64,000 nucleotides of DNA from a candidate division LCP-89 bacterium B3_LCP (lineage in GTDB: Bacteria > Electryoneota > B3-LCP), in contig NJBN01000002.1 of the NCBI GenBank assembly GCA_005223185.1, positions 496,001 to 560,000 of the forward strand, given 5' to 3'. Shown one piece after another: positions 43,827-49,855 of the stretch (position 1 is its first letter; each line of letters begins with the position of its first letter). Below the pieces are notes generated by a model. That model saw only the letters and a list, made by a program, of their open reading frames with translations. It did no database searches and was not told where the DNA came from. A program made the position numbers and the translations under genes.

Positions 43827-43940
43827 CTTTTTTGTCAGTGTGTAGAGCGGGTGGTTTTACAGGGTATTTTACAGGGTATTTTAGTGAGTGTGGGGACGGA
43901 TAAAAGGAATTGAGTGTTGTATATAAAGGGCTATATATAT

Positions 43941-43969
43941 AATATACGATACAATTCTCGAAAAGTCAA
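43941..43969 (-). promoter_or_regulatory. Orphan consensus promoter A
   Basis: On the minus strand TTGACT (43964-43969), 17 bases, then TATATT (43941-43946), with C before the first box and G before the second, as good as any promoter in the window. It reads into a gene-free stretch that ends at engB, whose gene is on the other strand, so an untranslated RNA is possible. Confidence 0.6.
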
Positions 43970-44061
43970 GGGGAGAGAGGGGGAATTGGGAACGAACCAG
44001 AACATCAAGCTATCCCGGCTACCCGCGAGGTGAGAATTTTTGTGTTTTTTATTATTTTAGC

Positions 44062-44090
44062 TTGACAAAGTGATTGCTTCTTGGTATATT
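44062..44090 (+). promoter_or_regulatory. Promoter of the accessory cassette
   Basis: TTGACA (44062-44067), exactly 17 bases, then TATATT (44085-44090), with C before the first box and G before the second. It starts a leader of roughly 140 bases before the first long cassette gene. Together with the terminator at 47142-47170 it marks a complete transcription unit. Confidence 0.78.
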
Positions 44091-44184
44091 ATGGTAAATT
44101 GTGGGATCAGTCAGGTGCTGAGAAGTGATAGTATAAGAATAGCCGACAAGGTATACCTACTATTCGCATAAGTGGGGACAGGAA

Positions 44185-44229
44185 ATGAAGCCGATGTGGT
44201 GTGATAAATGCCAAATTATCAATACTTAG
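44185..44229 (+). CDS. Possible 14-residue leader peptide with CxxC
   Basis: A short open frame in the cassette leader: MKPMWCDKCQIINT, with GGGGACAGGAA directly upstream as a ribosome site and the stop nine bases before the first cassette gene. The WCDKC pair resembles a metal or redox site. It may be a leader peptide, or chance. No homologue could be looked up. Confidence 0.3.
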   Translation: MKPMWCDKCQIINT

Positions 44230-44238
44230 GTTTATAAA

Positions 44239-44799
44239 ATGATCTCAAAGACAAGCATACGATCTTCCGGACCAATCGAAAATGGGCTTGATATAGTACT
44301 GACACTTCTCTATGCGCCAGGTGGCAGCGGACAAAAGTGCGAGCCAGTGCGAGGTATTACTCGTTTGCAGAAACTGTTGTTCTTGCTATGGAAGGAAGGT
44401 GCCTTTTATGAAGACATTCCAAACCTTTACAATTTTAAAGCTTACGACTTTGGACCATGCTTGGATGATATATATGATGACCTCGATTTTGCCGAAGACA
44501 TCGGGCTAATTTATGTTAGCGAAGTGCCTTCTGGCAACGAGTATGAGGGTGGCGACGAGGATGCGTTTCTGGAGGATTTTGGTTTTAACTTGGTCAAGCG
44601 ATCAACGCGAAGAGATTTCGAACTTACAGAAGCAGGGCGGGAGGCTGCAAGAGATATCTACGAAAATCTCGACACCGAACGGTGTCAACGACTTGAACAG
44701 ATTAAGCGCAGGTTTAATTTCATGCCGTTCTTCGACCTGCTGAGGTACGTGTACCGTAAATATCCTGTCTTTGCAAAAAAATCGGTTCTTTCCCTATGA
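44239..44799 (+). CDS. YwgA/SocA-like (DUF4065-type) protein, cassette gene 1
   Basis: 186 residues. GITRLQKLLFLLWKEGAFYE then FKAYDFGPCLDDIYDDLDFA resembles the RLQKL...FxxYxFGP layout of YwgA and of the SocA/PanA (DUF4065) antitoxin domain, followed by DFELTEAGREAARDIYENL, a typical end of that fold. The middle is acidic (VPSGNEYEGGDEDAFLEDFG). These proteins often act as regulators or chaperones in toxin-antitoxin and defence loci. Its stop overlaps the next ATG by four bases (ATGA). Distant similarity only; no search was possible. Confidence 0.55.
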   Translation: MISKTSIRSSGPIENGLDIVLTLLYAPGGSGQKCEPVRGITRLQKLLFLLWKEGAFYEDIPNLYNFKAYDFGPCLDDIYDDLDFAEDIGLIYVSEVPSGNEYEGGDEDAFLEDFGFNLVKRSTRRDFELTEAGREAARDIYENLDTERCQRLEQIKRRFNFMPFFDLLRYVYRKYPVFAKKSVLSL

Positions 44800-45356
44800 A
44801 CGAATTTATAATCGACAATAAGGAAGTTCTATCGATTTGCACCTCACTGGCAATAATGTTACTATCTTTGGCCTTCGGTGGGATTCTCGCATGGCGCCAC
44901 AAGATATGCCTAGAATATGAGAGCCAGAAGAATGTTGCTATTAGCATTCTCAACGACAGGTTTGTGCAACGTACAAGTGTCCACTATTCAGACATCGAGG
45001 AAGAACGGGAGCGAGATAAAACCTCCATTGAAGAGATCTACAAGCGACCAGGGCAGCAACAGCTCGTACGAGAACTTGGAAGGGATCTTGAGGATCAAAA
45101 CCGTGTGAAGCGTTACTTTCGTTGGCTTGTTAAAGTTAGCGGAGCTTCGTTCGGATTTCTCTGGGCTGCAATAATATTGATAGTGGTTGCAGTTGCACTT
45201 CTTTGGGCTGAATCACCCTTTGCAGTGTGGGTAATATGGTTACTTCTTCTAGGGACACTGCTGGTTGGATTTTTCTCGTCTATCACAGCAATGTGGATGC
45301 TCGACGGCCGATTCTTTAAGCTGGTTCACCGCGTTATTGAACCTGAGGGGGAATGA
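44796..45356 (+). CDS. Three-helix membrane protein, cassette gene 2
   Basis: 186 residues. One N-terminal membrane helix (VLSICTSLAIMLLSLAFGGI), a charged cytoplasmic middle rich in Glu, Arg and Gln (EEERERDKTSIEEIYKRPGQ), and two C-terminal helices (AAIILIVVAVALLWAES and IWLLLLGTLLVGFFSSITAM). No known domain recognised. Start codon overlaps the previous stop, so translation is coupled. In defence operons such small membrane proteins often act as effectors, but that is inference. Confidence 0.6.
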   Translation: MNEFIIDNKEVLSICTSLAIMLLSLAFGGILAWRHKICLEYESQKNVAISILNDRFVQRTSVHYSDIEEERERDKTSIEEIYKRPGQQQLVRELGRDLEDQNRVKRYFRWLVKVSGASFGFLWAAIILIVVAVALLWAESPFAVWVIWLLLLGTLLVGFFSSITAMWMLDGRFFKLVHRVIEPEGE

Positions 45357-45359
45357 GGC

Positions 45360-45875
45360 ATGCCAAGAAAGCCATTAAAGGTGGTATTTAGCAGAGAAGT
45401 GGATATGTACTTGCCGCTGCTTAAGCTCTTTTCGAGTGTCGGACTGACTGTTGGGGAAGTACCATTTTTTGGAAAGCGAATCGATCTGCTTTTCGGAACA
45501 CCATCGCTATTGAGCCTATATGCAGTTGAGACAAAATTGCTTGACTGGCGGAGCGCCTTCAAGCAAGCCGCTCTGAATCAGCTCGCTGTTCAGCGGTCGT
45601 ACATCGCTGTTCCAAGGAGACTCGCGACACGTCTCGCGGAGCAAGAAGAGGATCTGTTTAAAAAATATGATGTTGGCCTAATAGGAGTTGCCGAGTCCGC
45701 TAAAGTCCTTATTCCGCCTAATAAAAACGGATGTTTCAGCCCACGCCATTATCGCGTTCTCAAAGAGACGTTGAAAAGAACGCAACACAAGAAATCCAGC
45801 AAAATAGGAGTCGTAGCTGATGCCATTGCCGATCGCTCCAAAGCCCTGGTCGTTCTACAGGCTGGGACCGACTAA
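45360..45875 (+). CDS. PD-(D/E)XK nuclease-like protein, cassette gene 3
   Basis: 171 residues. FFGKRIDLLFGTPS with Asp42, then LYAVETKLLDWRSAFKQA with Glu57-x-Lys59, matches the D-(x)n-E-x-K core of restriction-type nucleases; the following QA...NQLAVQRSYIAVP strand is also typical. The C-terminal third (HYRVLKETLKRTQHKKSS) is basic. GAGG precedes the ATG at 45360. Probably a DNA or RNA nuclease; the target is unknown. Start of the next gene overlaps by 56 bases. Confidence 0.6.
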   Translation: MPRKPLKVVFSREVDMYLPLLKLFSSVGLTVGEVPFFGKRIDLLFGTPSLLSLYAVETKLLDWRSAFKQAALNQLAVQRSYIAVPRRLATRLAEQEEDLFKKYDVGLIGVAESAKVLIPPNKNGCFSPRHYRVLKETLKRTQHKKSSKIGVVADAIADRSKALVVLQAGTD

Positions 45876-47109
45876 GGAAAAGGAACTTTTTAAGCGTCAT
45901 CGGGACACATATGATGGTGTGGTAATTCCTGCACACATTGCGTCTTACTATTCCACCTTTTGCGCTGAGTTCGTTGGTTCACTTCGTAAACCCTACTTTA
46001 TCGATCCAATGACGTACATCTTTTCCAACGATCCGTCGCACCTCAAACGATTTGTAAAGGTCAAGGGTACGGGCCGCACAGAGCGGGACGGAGTGGGGCG
46101 CAAGAAGAAGGGCGACATTAAGCGTTCCTACTCAAAGCTGATCGATGACGTATACCAAGGGATAGTCAAAGCGGCGGTCGCTAATGACCGGTCGCTAGTG
46201 CCGGCCGACTTCACTGATGCCTCCATGAGCCAATTCGTCCAAAACGTGCTGGACTTCCAAAGAACAAGGCTGGTAGCTATCCCTGACAAATACAAGAAGT
46301 ATGAGAAATATGTCCAGAAAGCGGATAAGCCAATGAGTATATCGGGTAACCTGCCCATGTGTCTTGTCGCGCCATACTTCCCAACGGCGACTTTGCACTC
46401 GCGAGGTTGGCATTCAACCAATCTTCAGCTGGTCCGGCAGGCCAAGGCGATGGCCGGCGGACTCCCCATCTTCGCTATGATCCTTGCCAGTCCCCATGTA
46501 CTGGACAAAGACGTGAGGCAGATCGCCGCCGATTATATAGCCACCGAAGTGGACGGATTCCTCTTGTGGCCGGATGGCTTCTCAAGCGACCAAGACCCGG
46601 CCGCGCTCCGCGTCGTCTTCAACGCGGTTGATGAACTTAGCAGAAATGGCAAGCCGGTCATCCTTATGTACGGCGATGCGTTTTCGCTCGTACTGCACTA
46701 TGCGGGCTTATCCGGCTTCGCTTGTGGAATCTGTTACGGGGAACACAAGCTATCAACCCTGGATATGGATGTAGAAGGAGCGATTCCGCCACGTTATTAC
46801 GTGCGAAGGCTCAAGAAGAAGTACGTTATCGATCCCGAGGCGATGCGTATAAGTATCGAACAGTATCCTGACCTTGTGTGTAACTGCGCTATCTGCCAGC
46901 GCAAGCCTGATCCCGCGACCTTGGACGATACCGATTCTCGTGAGCATTTTATGTTGGTTCGATCCGCTGAGATTAACGAGCTCCGCGACGGCCTCTCACA
47001 GGCGGAATTTGCTGCAGCTCTGGACGAAGCATATCAACTTCACTGCAATGACCCACTCCTCCAGCCAATTACTCGCCTACGAAATTGGGTCTCCTTGTTG
47101 TCCTCCTGA
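45820..47109 (+). CDS. TGT-superfamily-like zinc protein, cassette gene 4
   Basis: 429 residues, larger than the rest of the cassette. Two features match tRNA-guanine transglycosylase: GFACGICYGEHK (about 300-311), like the GFAIGGLAVGEPK loop of E. coli Tgt, and CNCAIC (354-359) with His376, like its CxCxxC...H zinc site. The segment between them is about 45 residues instead of about 80, and the MPTR nucleophile stretch is not recognisable. N-terminal YDGVVIPAHI and FIDPMTYIF belong to an (alpha/beta) barrel. AGGAG lies nine bases before the ATG. A DpdA-like 7-deazapurine enzyme is one possibility, not shown. Confidence 0.6.
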   Translation: MPLPIAPKPWSFYRLGPTKEKELFKRHRDTYDGVVIPAHIASYYSTFCAEFVGSLRKPYFIDPMTYIFSNDPSHLKRFVKVKGTGRTERDGVGRKKKGDIKRSYSKLIDDVYQGIVKAAVANDRSLVPADFTDASMSQFVQNVLDFQRTRLVAIPDKYKKYEKYVQKADKPMSISGNLPMCLVAPYFPTATLHSRGWHSTNLQLVRQAKAMAGGLPIFAMILASPHVLDKDVRQIAADYIATEVDGFLLWPDGFSSDQDPAALRVVFNAVDELSRNGKPVILMYGDAFSLVLHYAGLSGFACGICYGEHKLSTLDMDVEGAIPPRYYVRRLKKKYVIDPEAMRISIEQYPDLVCNCAICQRKPDPATLDDTDSREHFMLVRSAEINELRDGLSQAEFAAALDEAYQLHCNDPLLQPITRLRNWVSLLSS

Positions 47110-47141
47110 TTCGCTAACCATGCGGGTACAATTTAAAAGTG

Positions 47142-47170
47142 CTGTCAGACGCCCTCGTCTGACAGTTTTT
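47142..47170 (+). terminator. Intrinsic terminator of the accessory cassette
   Basis: CTGTCAGACG-CCCT-CGTCTGACAG forms a perfect 10-base stem with a four-base loop and is followed directly by TTTTT. It lies 33 bases after the last cassette gene. Confidence 0.9.
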
Positions 47171-47198
47171 CTGGATTCCGGGTCTTCGTCCGGAATGA
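47171..47198 (-). repeat. GTCATTCC/GGAATCCAG hairpin repeat, copy 1
   Basis: ATTCCGG-GTCTTCG-TCCGGAAT hairpin with the outer CTGG / GAT ends of the family. It sits directly against the cassette terminator. Confidence 0.55.
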
Positions 47199-47265
47199 TA
47201 ATTCCTGTTCCCACCTAAATTCCAAATTCTGCATTCTCCATTCAAAATTCTACATTCCCTATAGC

Positions 47266-48876
47266 CTATTCCCCTCCAATCGGATTCCACTCGCCGATAT
47301 GTTCAGTATATATCTTGCACTTACCCCTGGTTACCCACTTCTCATCCGAATTGTACGTCCATCCTAAGTACTCGGAATTTCCTCCGCCTCTGGTGGTTAT
47401 TATGTAGGTGTTGGTAAGATGTCCGATGGAATCTGCCTGATGTTCAGGTGAAGCTGAATCTCCTCTGGACGCATCCACAGGTATCCAACCGTAATTGGGC
47501 AGGTAAACTTCCGCCCAGCGGTGGAAGACGTCATCTAAGCTGGCATCATCACCACGAATGGCAATTGATCCCGCATAACGCGCCGGCAATCCTGCTGCCC
47601 GGCATATAGCGATGAACACGAACGTGTATTCGGAACAGGAACCGTTACCTCTCTCCAATACAGCCGGAGCCGTATTCCAACCACCGGACATTTCATAGTA
47701 TATGTTATCGATCACATAGTTGAAAATCCTGCGCATTCTCCAGTAGGGATTGGTTTCATCACCTACAGCTTCCGTTACAGCTTTTTGTATGGTGGGGTGA
47801 TCAAGGGAGAATTTATCATCATCTTCTAAGTACTCCTTGCGGATATCGGCGGGAATATCATCCAGTGCCCCCACCTTATCGGGAAAGATGAACCAGCGGG
47901 TATCCCATATCTCCGCTTCCACAGTCATGGATACCTTGTTTATGGTACCTGCCGGGCTGTCCGTAAAGTGATAATGAGCTACCTTTTGCCCCCACCGGTC
48001 TTTGAGAAAACCGGTCGGTTCAGGTGAAAACACTGGTTTCCCAAGTAGTTCCTGATTCGGCAGATTCTCCGGAATGGCGATGTAAACGTCCAGACTTTCC
48101 ATTATACCCGGTCCGTAATTGCGCACTTCATGAGTGAACTCAACGCGCTGTTTCTTTCCTTCTTTTCTGATAAAGGCGTCGTCACCACCAACACTTAAGC
48201 AATATATTGAATCAGATTGAAAGTCGGCATTCCAGAGTTTTTCCCCATCCCAGGCTAAGCCGTACGCGTACGGCGCCGGTGCATCGAACATGGCGATCAC
48301 TTCACCGCCAGTGGGATTGACTAAGTAGATCTTGTCACTGACCCTGTCTGCTACCCAAAGGTATTTGCCATCGAACGCCAACCCCTGTGGATAGCGCGCA
48401 GGCGATGGAAATGAATTGATCGTGGTGCCGTCTTCCGGATCGATCTGGTGAATTTCACGCGCCTTACGGCTAGCCACCCAGATATATTTACCATCCCAGG
48501 CCAGTCCAGTAGGCTTTTCCACCGGTGACTCCAGCCGATGAGTTACCAATGAAGTTTTAGGTATAATCCGATACAGCAATTCCTCTTCACCGCAGACACA
48601 CCATAATCCTTCGCCATCGAAGGCGAGACCCAGCGGTCTGAAGGTCGGAGCTGCGATTTTATCAGTAACCGTCCCGTCCGTTCTATCTATCGCGTAGAGC
48701 GTGTCCGTTTTCAGATCCGAAACCCAGAGACGCTTACCATCCCAAGATAAGCCCGTCGGACAGGTTCCCGGTGCAGGGAATGCTGCCGTTACATCACCAA
48801 CGGCGGCAAGAGCTGCTGCGAAAGCGAATTGAATGACTATACATAGACAAATGAAAAGCATCCTAAGATAATTCAT
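47266..48876 (-). CDS. Secreted protein with NHL-like propeller and transglutaminase domain
   Basis: From ATG 48876 the protein has 536 residues with a signal peptide (LFICLCIVIQFAFAAALA). About 230 residues of repeated WDGKRLWVSD / FDGKYLWVAD units form a beta-propeller of the NHL/SMP-30 type. Then come a linker and a transglutaminase-like domain with nucleophile Cys in GNGSCSEYTFVFIAICRAAG, His in FHRWAEVYLP and Asp in WIPVDASRG. It likely acts in the periplasm or outside. ATG 48894 is also possible, but AGAAGG before 48876 and the compact signal peptide favour the later one. Confidence 0.82.
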   Translation of the reverse strand: MNYLRMLFICLCIVIQFAFAAALAAVGDVTAAFPAPGTCPTGLSWDGKRLWVSDLKTDTLYAIDRTDGTVTDKIAAPTFRPLGLAFDGEGLWCVCGEEELLYRIIPKTSLVTHRLESPVEKPTGLAWDGKYIWVASRKAREIHQIDPEDGTTINSFPSPARYPQGLAFDGKYLWVADRVSDKIYLVNPTGGEVIAMFDAPAPYAYGLAWDGEKLWNADFQSDSIYCLSVGGDDAFIRKEGKKQRVEFTHEVRNYGPGIMESLDVYIAIPENLPNQELLGKPVFSPEPTGFLKDRWGQKVAHYHFTDSPAGTINKVSMTVEAEIWDTRWFIFPDKVGALDDIPADIRKEYLEDDDKFSLDHPTIQKAVTEAVGDETNPYWRMRRIFNYVIDNIYYEMSGGWNTAPAVLERGNGSCSEYTFVFIAICRAAGLPARYAGSIAIRGDDASLDDVFHRWAEVYLPNYGWIPVDASRGDSASPEHQADSIGHLTNTYIITTRGGGNSEYLGWTYNSDEKWVTRGKCKIYTEHIGEWNPIGGE

Positions 48877-48921
48877 GGTTTTAGCCCTTCTCATACATCT
48901 TGATTAGATCGCATTTGTGAT

Positions 48922-48950
48922 AAGATACTTCATATTTACAGAATGTTCAA
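48922..48950 (-). promoter_or_regulatory. Promoter of the transglutaminase gene
   Basis: On the minus strand TTGAAC (48945-48950), 17 bases, then TATCTT (48922-48927), with G before the second box. Transcription would begin about 40 bases before ATG 48876. Confidence 0.6.
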
Positions 48951-49021
48951 CGGTTTTTTACACGATCATTTGAGGGATTTCTATTGGGTGAAGGAGAAGC
49001 ATGCTTCGTCTCGCAGGGTGC

Positions 49022-49085
49022 CCCGACCTCTTTAGGGTCGGGTTTAACGGAATAATAGGAGAAACCCGGCTCTGAAGAAGCCGGG
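49022..49085. repeat. Two GC-rich hairpins in tandem
   Basis: CCCGACC-(7 bases)-GGTCGGG at 49022-49042 and CCCGGC-(9 bases)-GCCGGG at 49065-49085. The sequence GGTCGGGT in the first can also pair with ACCCGACC at 49088-49095, giving an outer stem, so the pair may form one larger structure. Confidence 0.5.
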
Positions 49086-49104
49086 CGACCCGACCGGAAG
49101 ATCT

Positions 49105-49142
49105 GTAGCTCGTTGGGCTCATAACCCAATGGTCGAAGGTTT
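49105..49142 (+). pseudogene. Initiator tRNA-Met fragment
   Basis: GTAGCTCG, then TTGGG-CTCATAA-CCCAA, then TGGTCGAAGGTT, reproduces the 3' part of the D-arm, the whole anticodon arm with CAT anticodon and the start of the T-arm of initiator tRNA. The three G-C pairs that mark initiator tRNAs are present. The acceptor stem and 5' D-stem are missing or do not pair, so it is not a working tRNA. Confidence 0.7.
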
Positions 49143-49348
49143 TACCATAGGCATCACTACGTGAAAATCCTTCCCCGGTGTTTTTATTTTACACTTTTGG
49201 GTACCGTCAGATTTGACGGTGGGGGCGGCGTGAATTTTCTTATTTCGTGCGGGGAAGCGACATTTTGTGTCGCCGTCCGTGCTGGGATTTTCAAATTCCG
49301 TCATACTTGTCGTTTTTAGTGGATAATTGCATGTATTTCAGTGGATTA

Positions 49349-49393
49349 GGTTGTCGGGCAGATTTGTCGGGGGTGACAGATGTGTCGGATGTC
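49349..49393 (-). repeat. Tandem 13-14 base units, copy B
   Basis: On the minus strand CCGACACATCTGTCACCC, then CCGACAAATCTG, then CCCGACAACC: about three units close to CCGACAAATCTGC. Similar to 43782-43826 in sequence and in lying downstream of an orphan promoter. Confidence 0.5.
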
Positions 49394-49439
49394 AAGAAGT
49401 TTTTTCAGGATTCAGGATTCGGGATTCAGTACAGGGATT

Positions 49440-49484
49440 GTGAGATTGCTTCGCCCGGCTGCGCCGTCCTCGCAATGACGGTGG
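49440..49484 (-). repeat. GTCATTGCGAG-type dispersed repeat
   Basis: On the minus strand CACCGTCATTGCGAGGACGG then GGCGAAGCAATCTCAC, the common bacterial dispersed repeat in which GTCATTGCGAG and GCAATCTC pair across a GC-rich centre. It lies inside the tract that orphan promoter B would transcribe. Confidence 0.6.
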
Positions 49485-49499
49485 AATATTCATATATAC

Positions 49500-49528
49500 A
49501 ATATACAACAAAAAGCGCGGAGAGTCAA
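49500..49528 (-). promoter_or_regulatory. Orphan consensus promoter B
   Basis: On the minus strand TTGACT (49523-49528), 17 bases, then TATATT (49500-49505), with C before the first box and G before the second. Like orphan promoter A it reads into a gene-free stretch and is followed by a GTATATAT-like sequence. Confidence 0.6.
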
Positions 49529-49597
49529 GGGATATGTTGAGTATTTGAATAGCCGTTAGATAAGAAACCCACCCCAAGGGGTGGGGCACCCTGCTTA

Positions 49598-49650
49598 CCG
49601 GGACATCCCCAAAGGGGTGGCTTCGCCACAAGCTGTCCCGGCCACCCGCC
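49598..49650. repeat. CCGGGACA/TGTCCCGG hairpin repeat, copy 1
   Basis: CCGGGACATCCCC, a variable loop holding AGGGGTGGCTTCGCCAC, then AAGCTGTCCCGGCCACCCGCC. The GGGACA/TGTCCC arms and the terminal GGCCACCCGCC recur at 51521-51575. Confidence 0.65.
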
Positions 49651-49696
49651 AAAATGTTGGGTTGCGCTGTGCTTAACCCAACCTACAAATTATTAT

Positions 49697-49737
49697 CGAG
49701 ATTCTTCACTGCGCCTTCGGCTTGCTCAGAATGACAA
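49697..49737 (-). repeat. GTCATTCTGAG-type dispersed repeat
   Basis: On the minus strand GTCATTCTGAGCAAGCCGAA then GGCGCAGTGAAGAATCTCG. Related to the repeat at 49440 in both end sequences and in layout. Confidence 0.6.
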
Positions 49738-49770
49738 TTTAGCACAACCTACCCCTAAAAATCTCCCCAC

Positions 49771-49799
49771 TTGACTTTTGGTGATTTATTTTGTATATT
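49771..49799 (+). promoter_or_regulatory. Promoter of the T9SS-like secreted protein gene
   Basis: TTGACT (49771-49776), 17 bases, then TATATT (49794-49799), with C before the first box and G before the second. The leader to ATG 49856 is about 50 bases and includes GGAGG at 49844-49848. Confidence 0.7.
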
Positions 49800-49855
49800 G
49801 ATTATCATCACTCTTTTCCAGTCTGAAAATTTGCATTTTGCATTTGGAGGATGCC

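Larger units (their letters stand above)
43739..44061. other. Gap between engB and the accessory cassette
   Basis: No reliable gene. The stretch is G/T rich on this strand, holds tandem GATGTGGCGG-like units (43782-43826), a short doubled TTTTACAGGGTA unit (43854-43880) and an orphan minus-strand promoter (43941-43969) that would read back across this stretch. A degenerate copy of the AAGCTGTCCCGGCCACCCG repeat is seen near 44000-44030. Confidence 0.6.
48877..49855. other. Repeat-rich 980-base gene-free gap
   Basis: No convincing gene. It holds the transglutaminase promoter, hairpins at 49022-49042 and 49065-49085, an initiator-tRNA fragment (49105-49142), short palindromes (CCGTCAGATTTGACGG at 49206 and GCGACATTTTGTGTCGC at 49257), the unit tract at 49349-49393, an orphan promoter, repeats at 49440-49484, 49598-49650 and 49697-49737, and the promoter of the next gene at its right end. 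Confidence 0.65.

Noticed and set aside
43719-43913. Open frame in the engB-cassette gap
   Set aside because: Low-complexity G/T-rich translation, overlaps engB end, no ribosome site or recognisable protein.
49022-49142. Possible complete tRNA in the 49 kb gap
   Set aside because: Only the anticodon arm and parts of neighbouring arms are present; acceptor and D-stems do not pair.
49247-49540. 98-codon frame in the gap before the T9SS-like gene
   Set aside because: It runs through dispersed repeats and the orphan promoter; no ribosome site and no protein-like pattern.
43739-49855. CRISPR array in the repeat-rich accessory region
   Set aside because: Repeats are palindromic, irregularly spaced and of several families; there is no regular repeat-spacer pattern and no cas gene.
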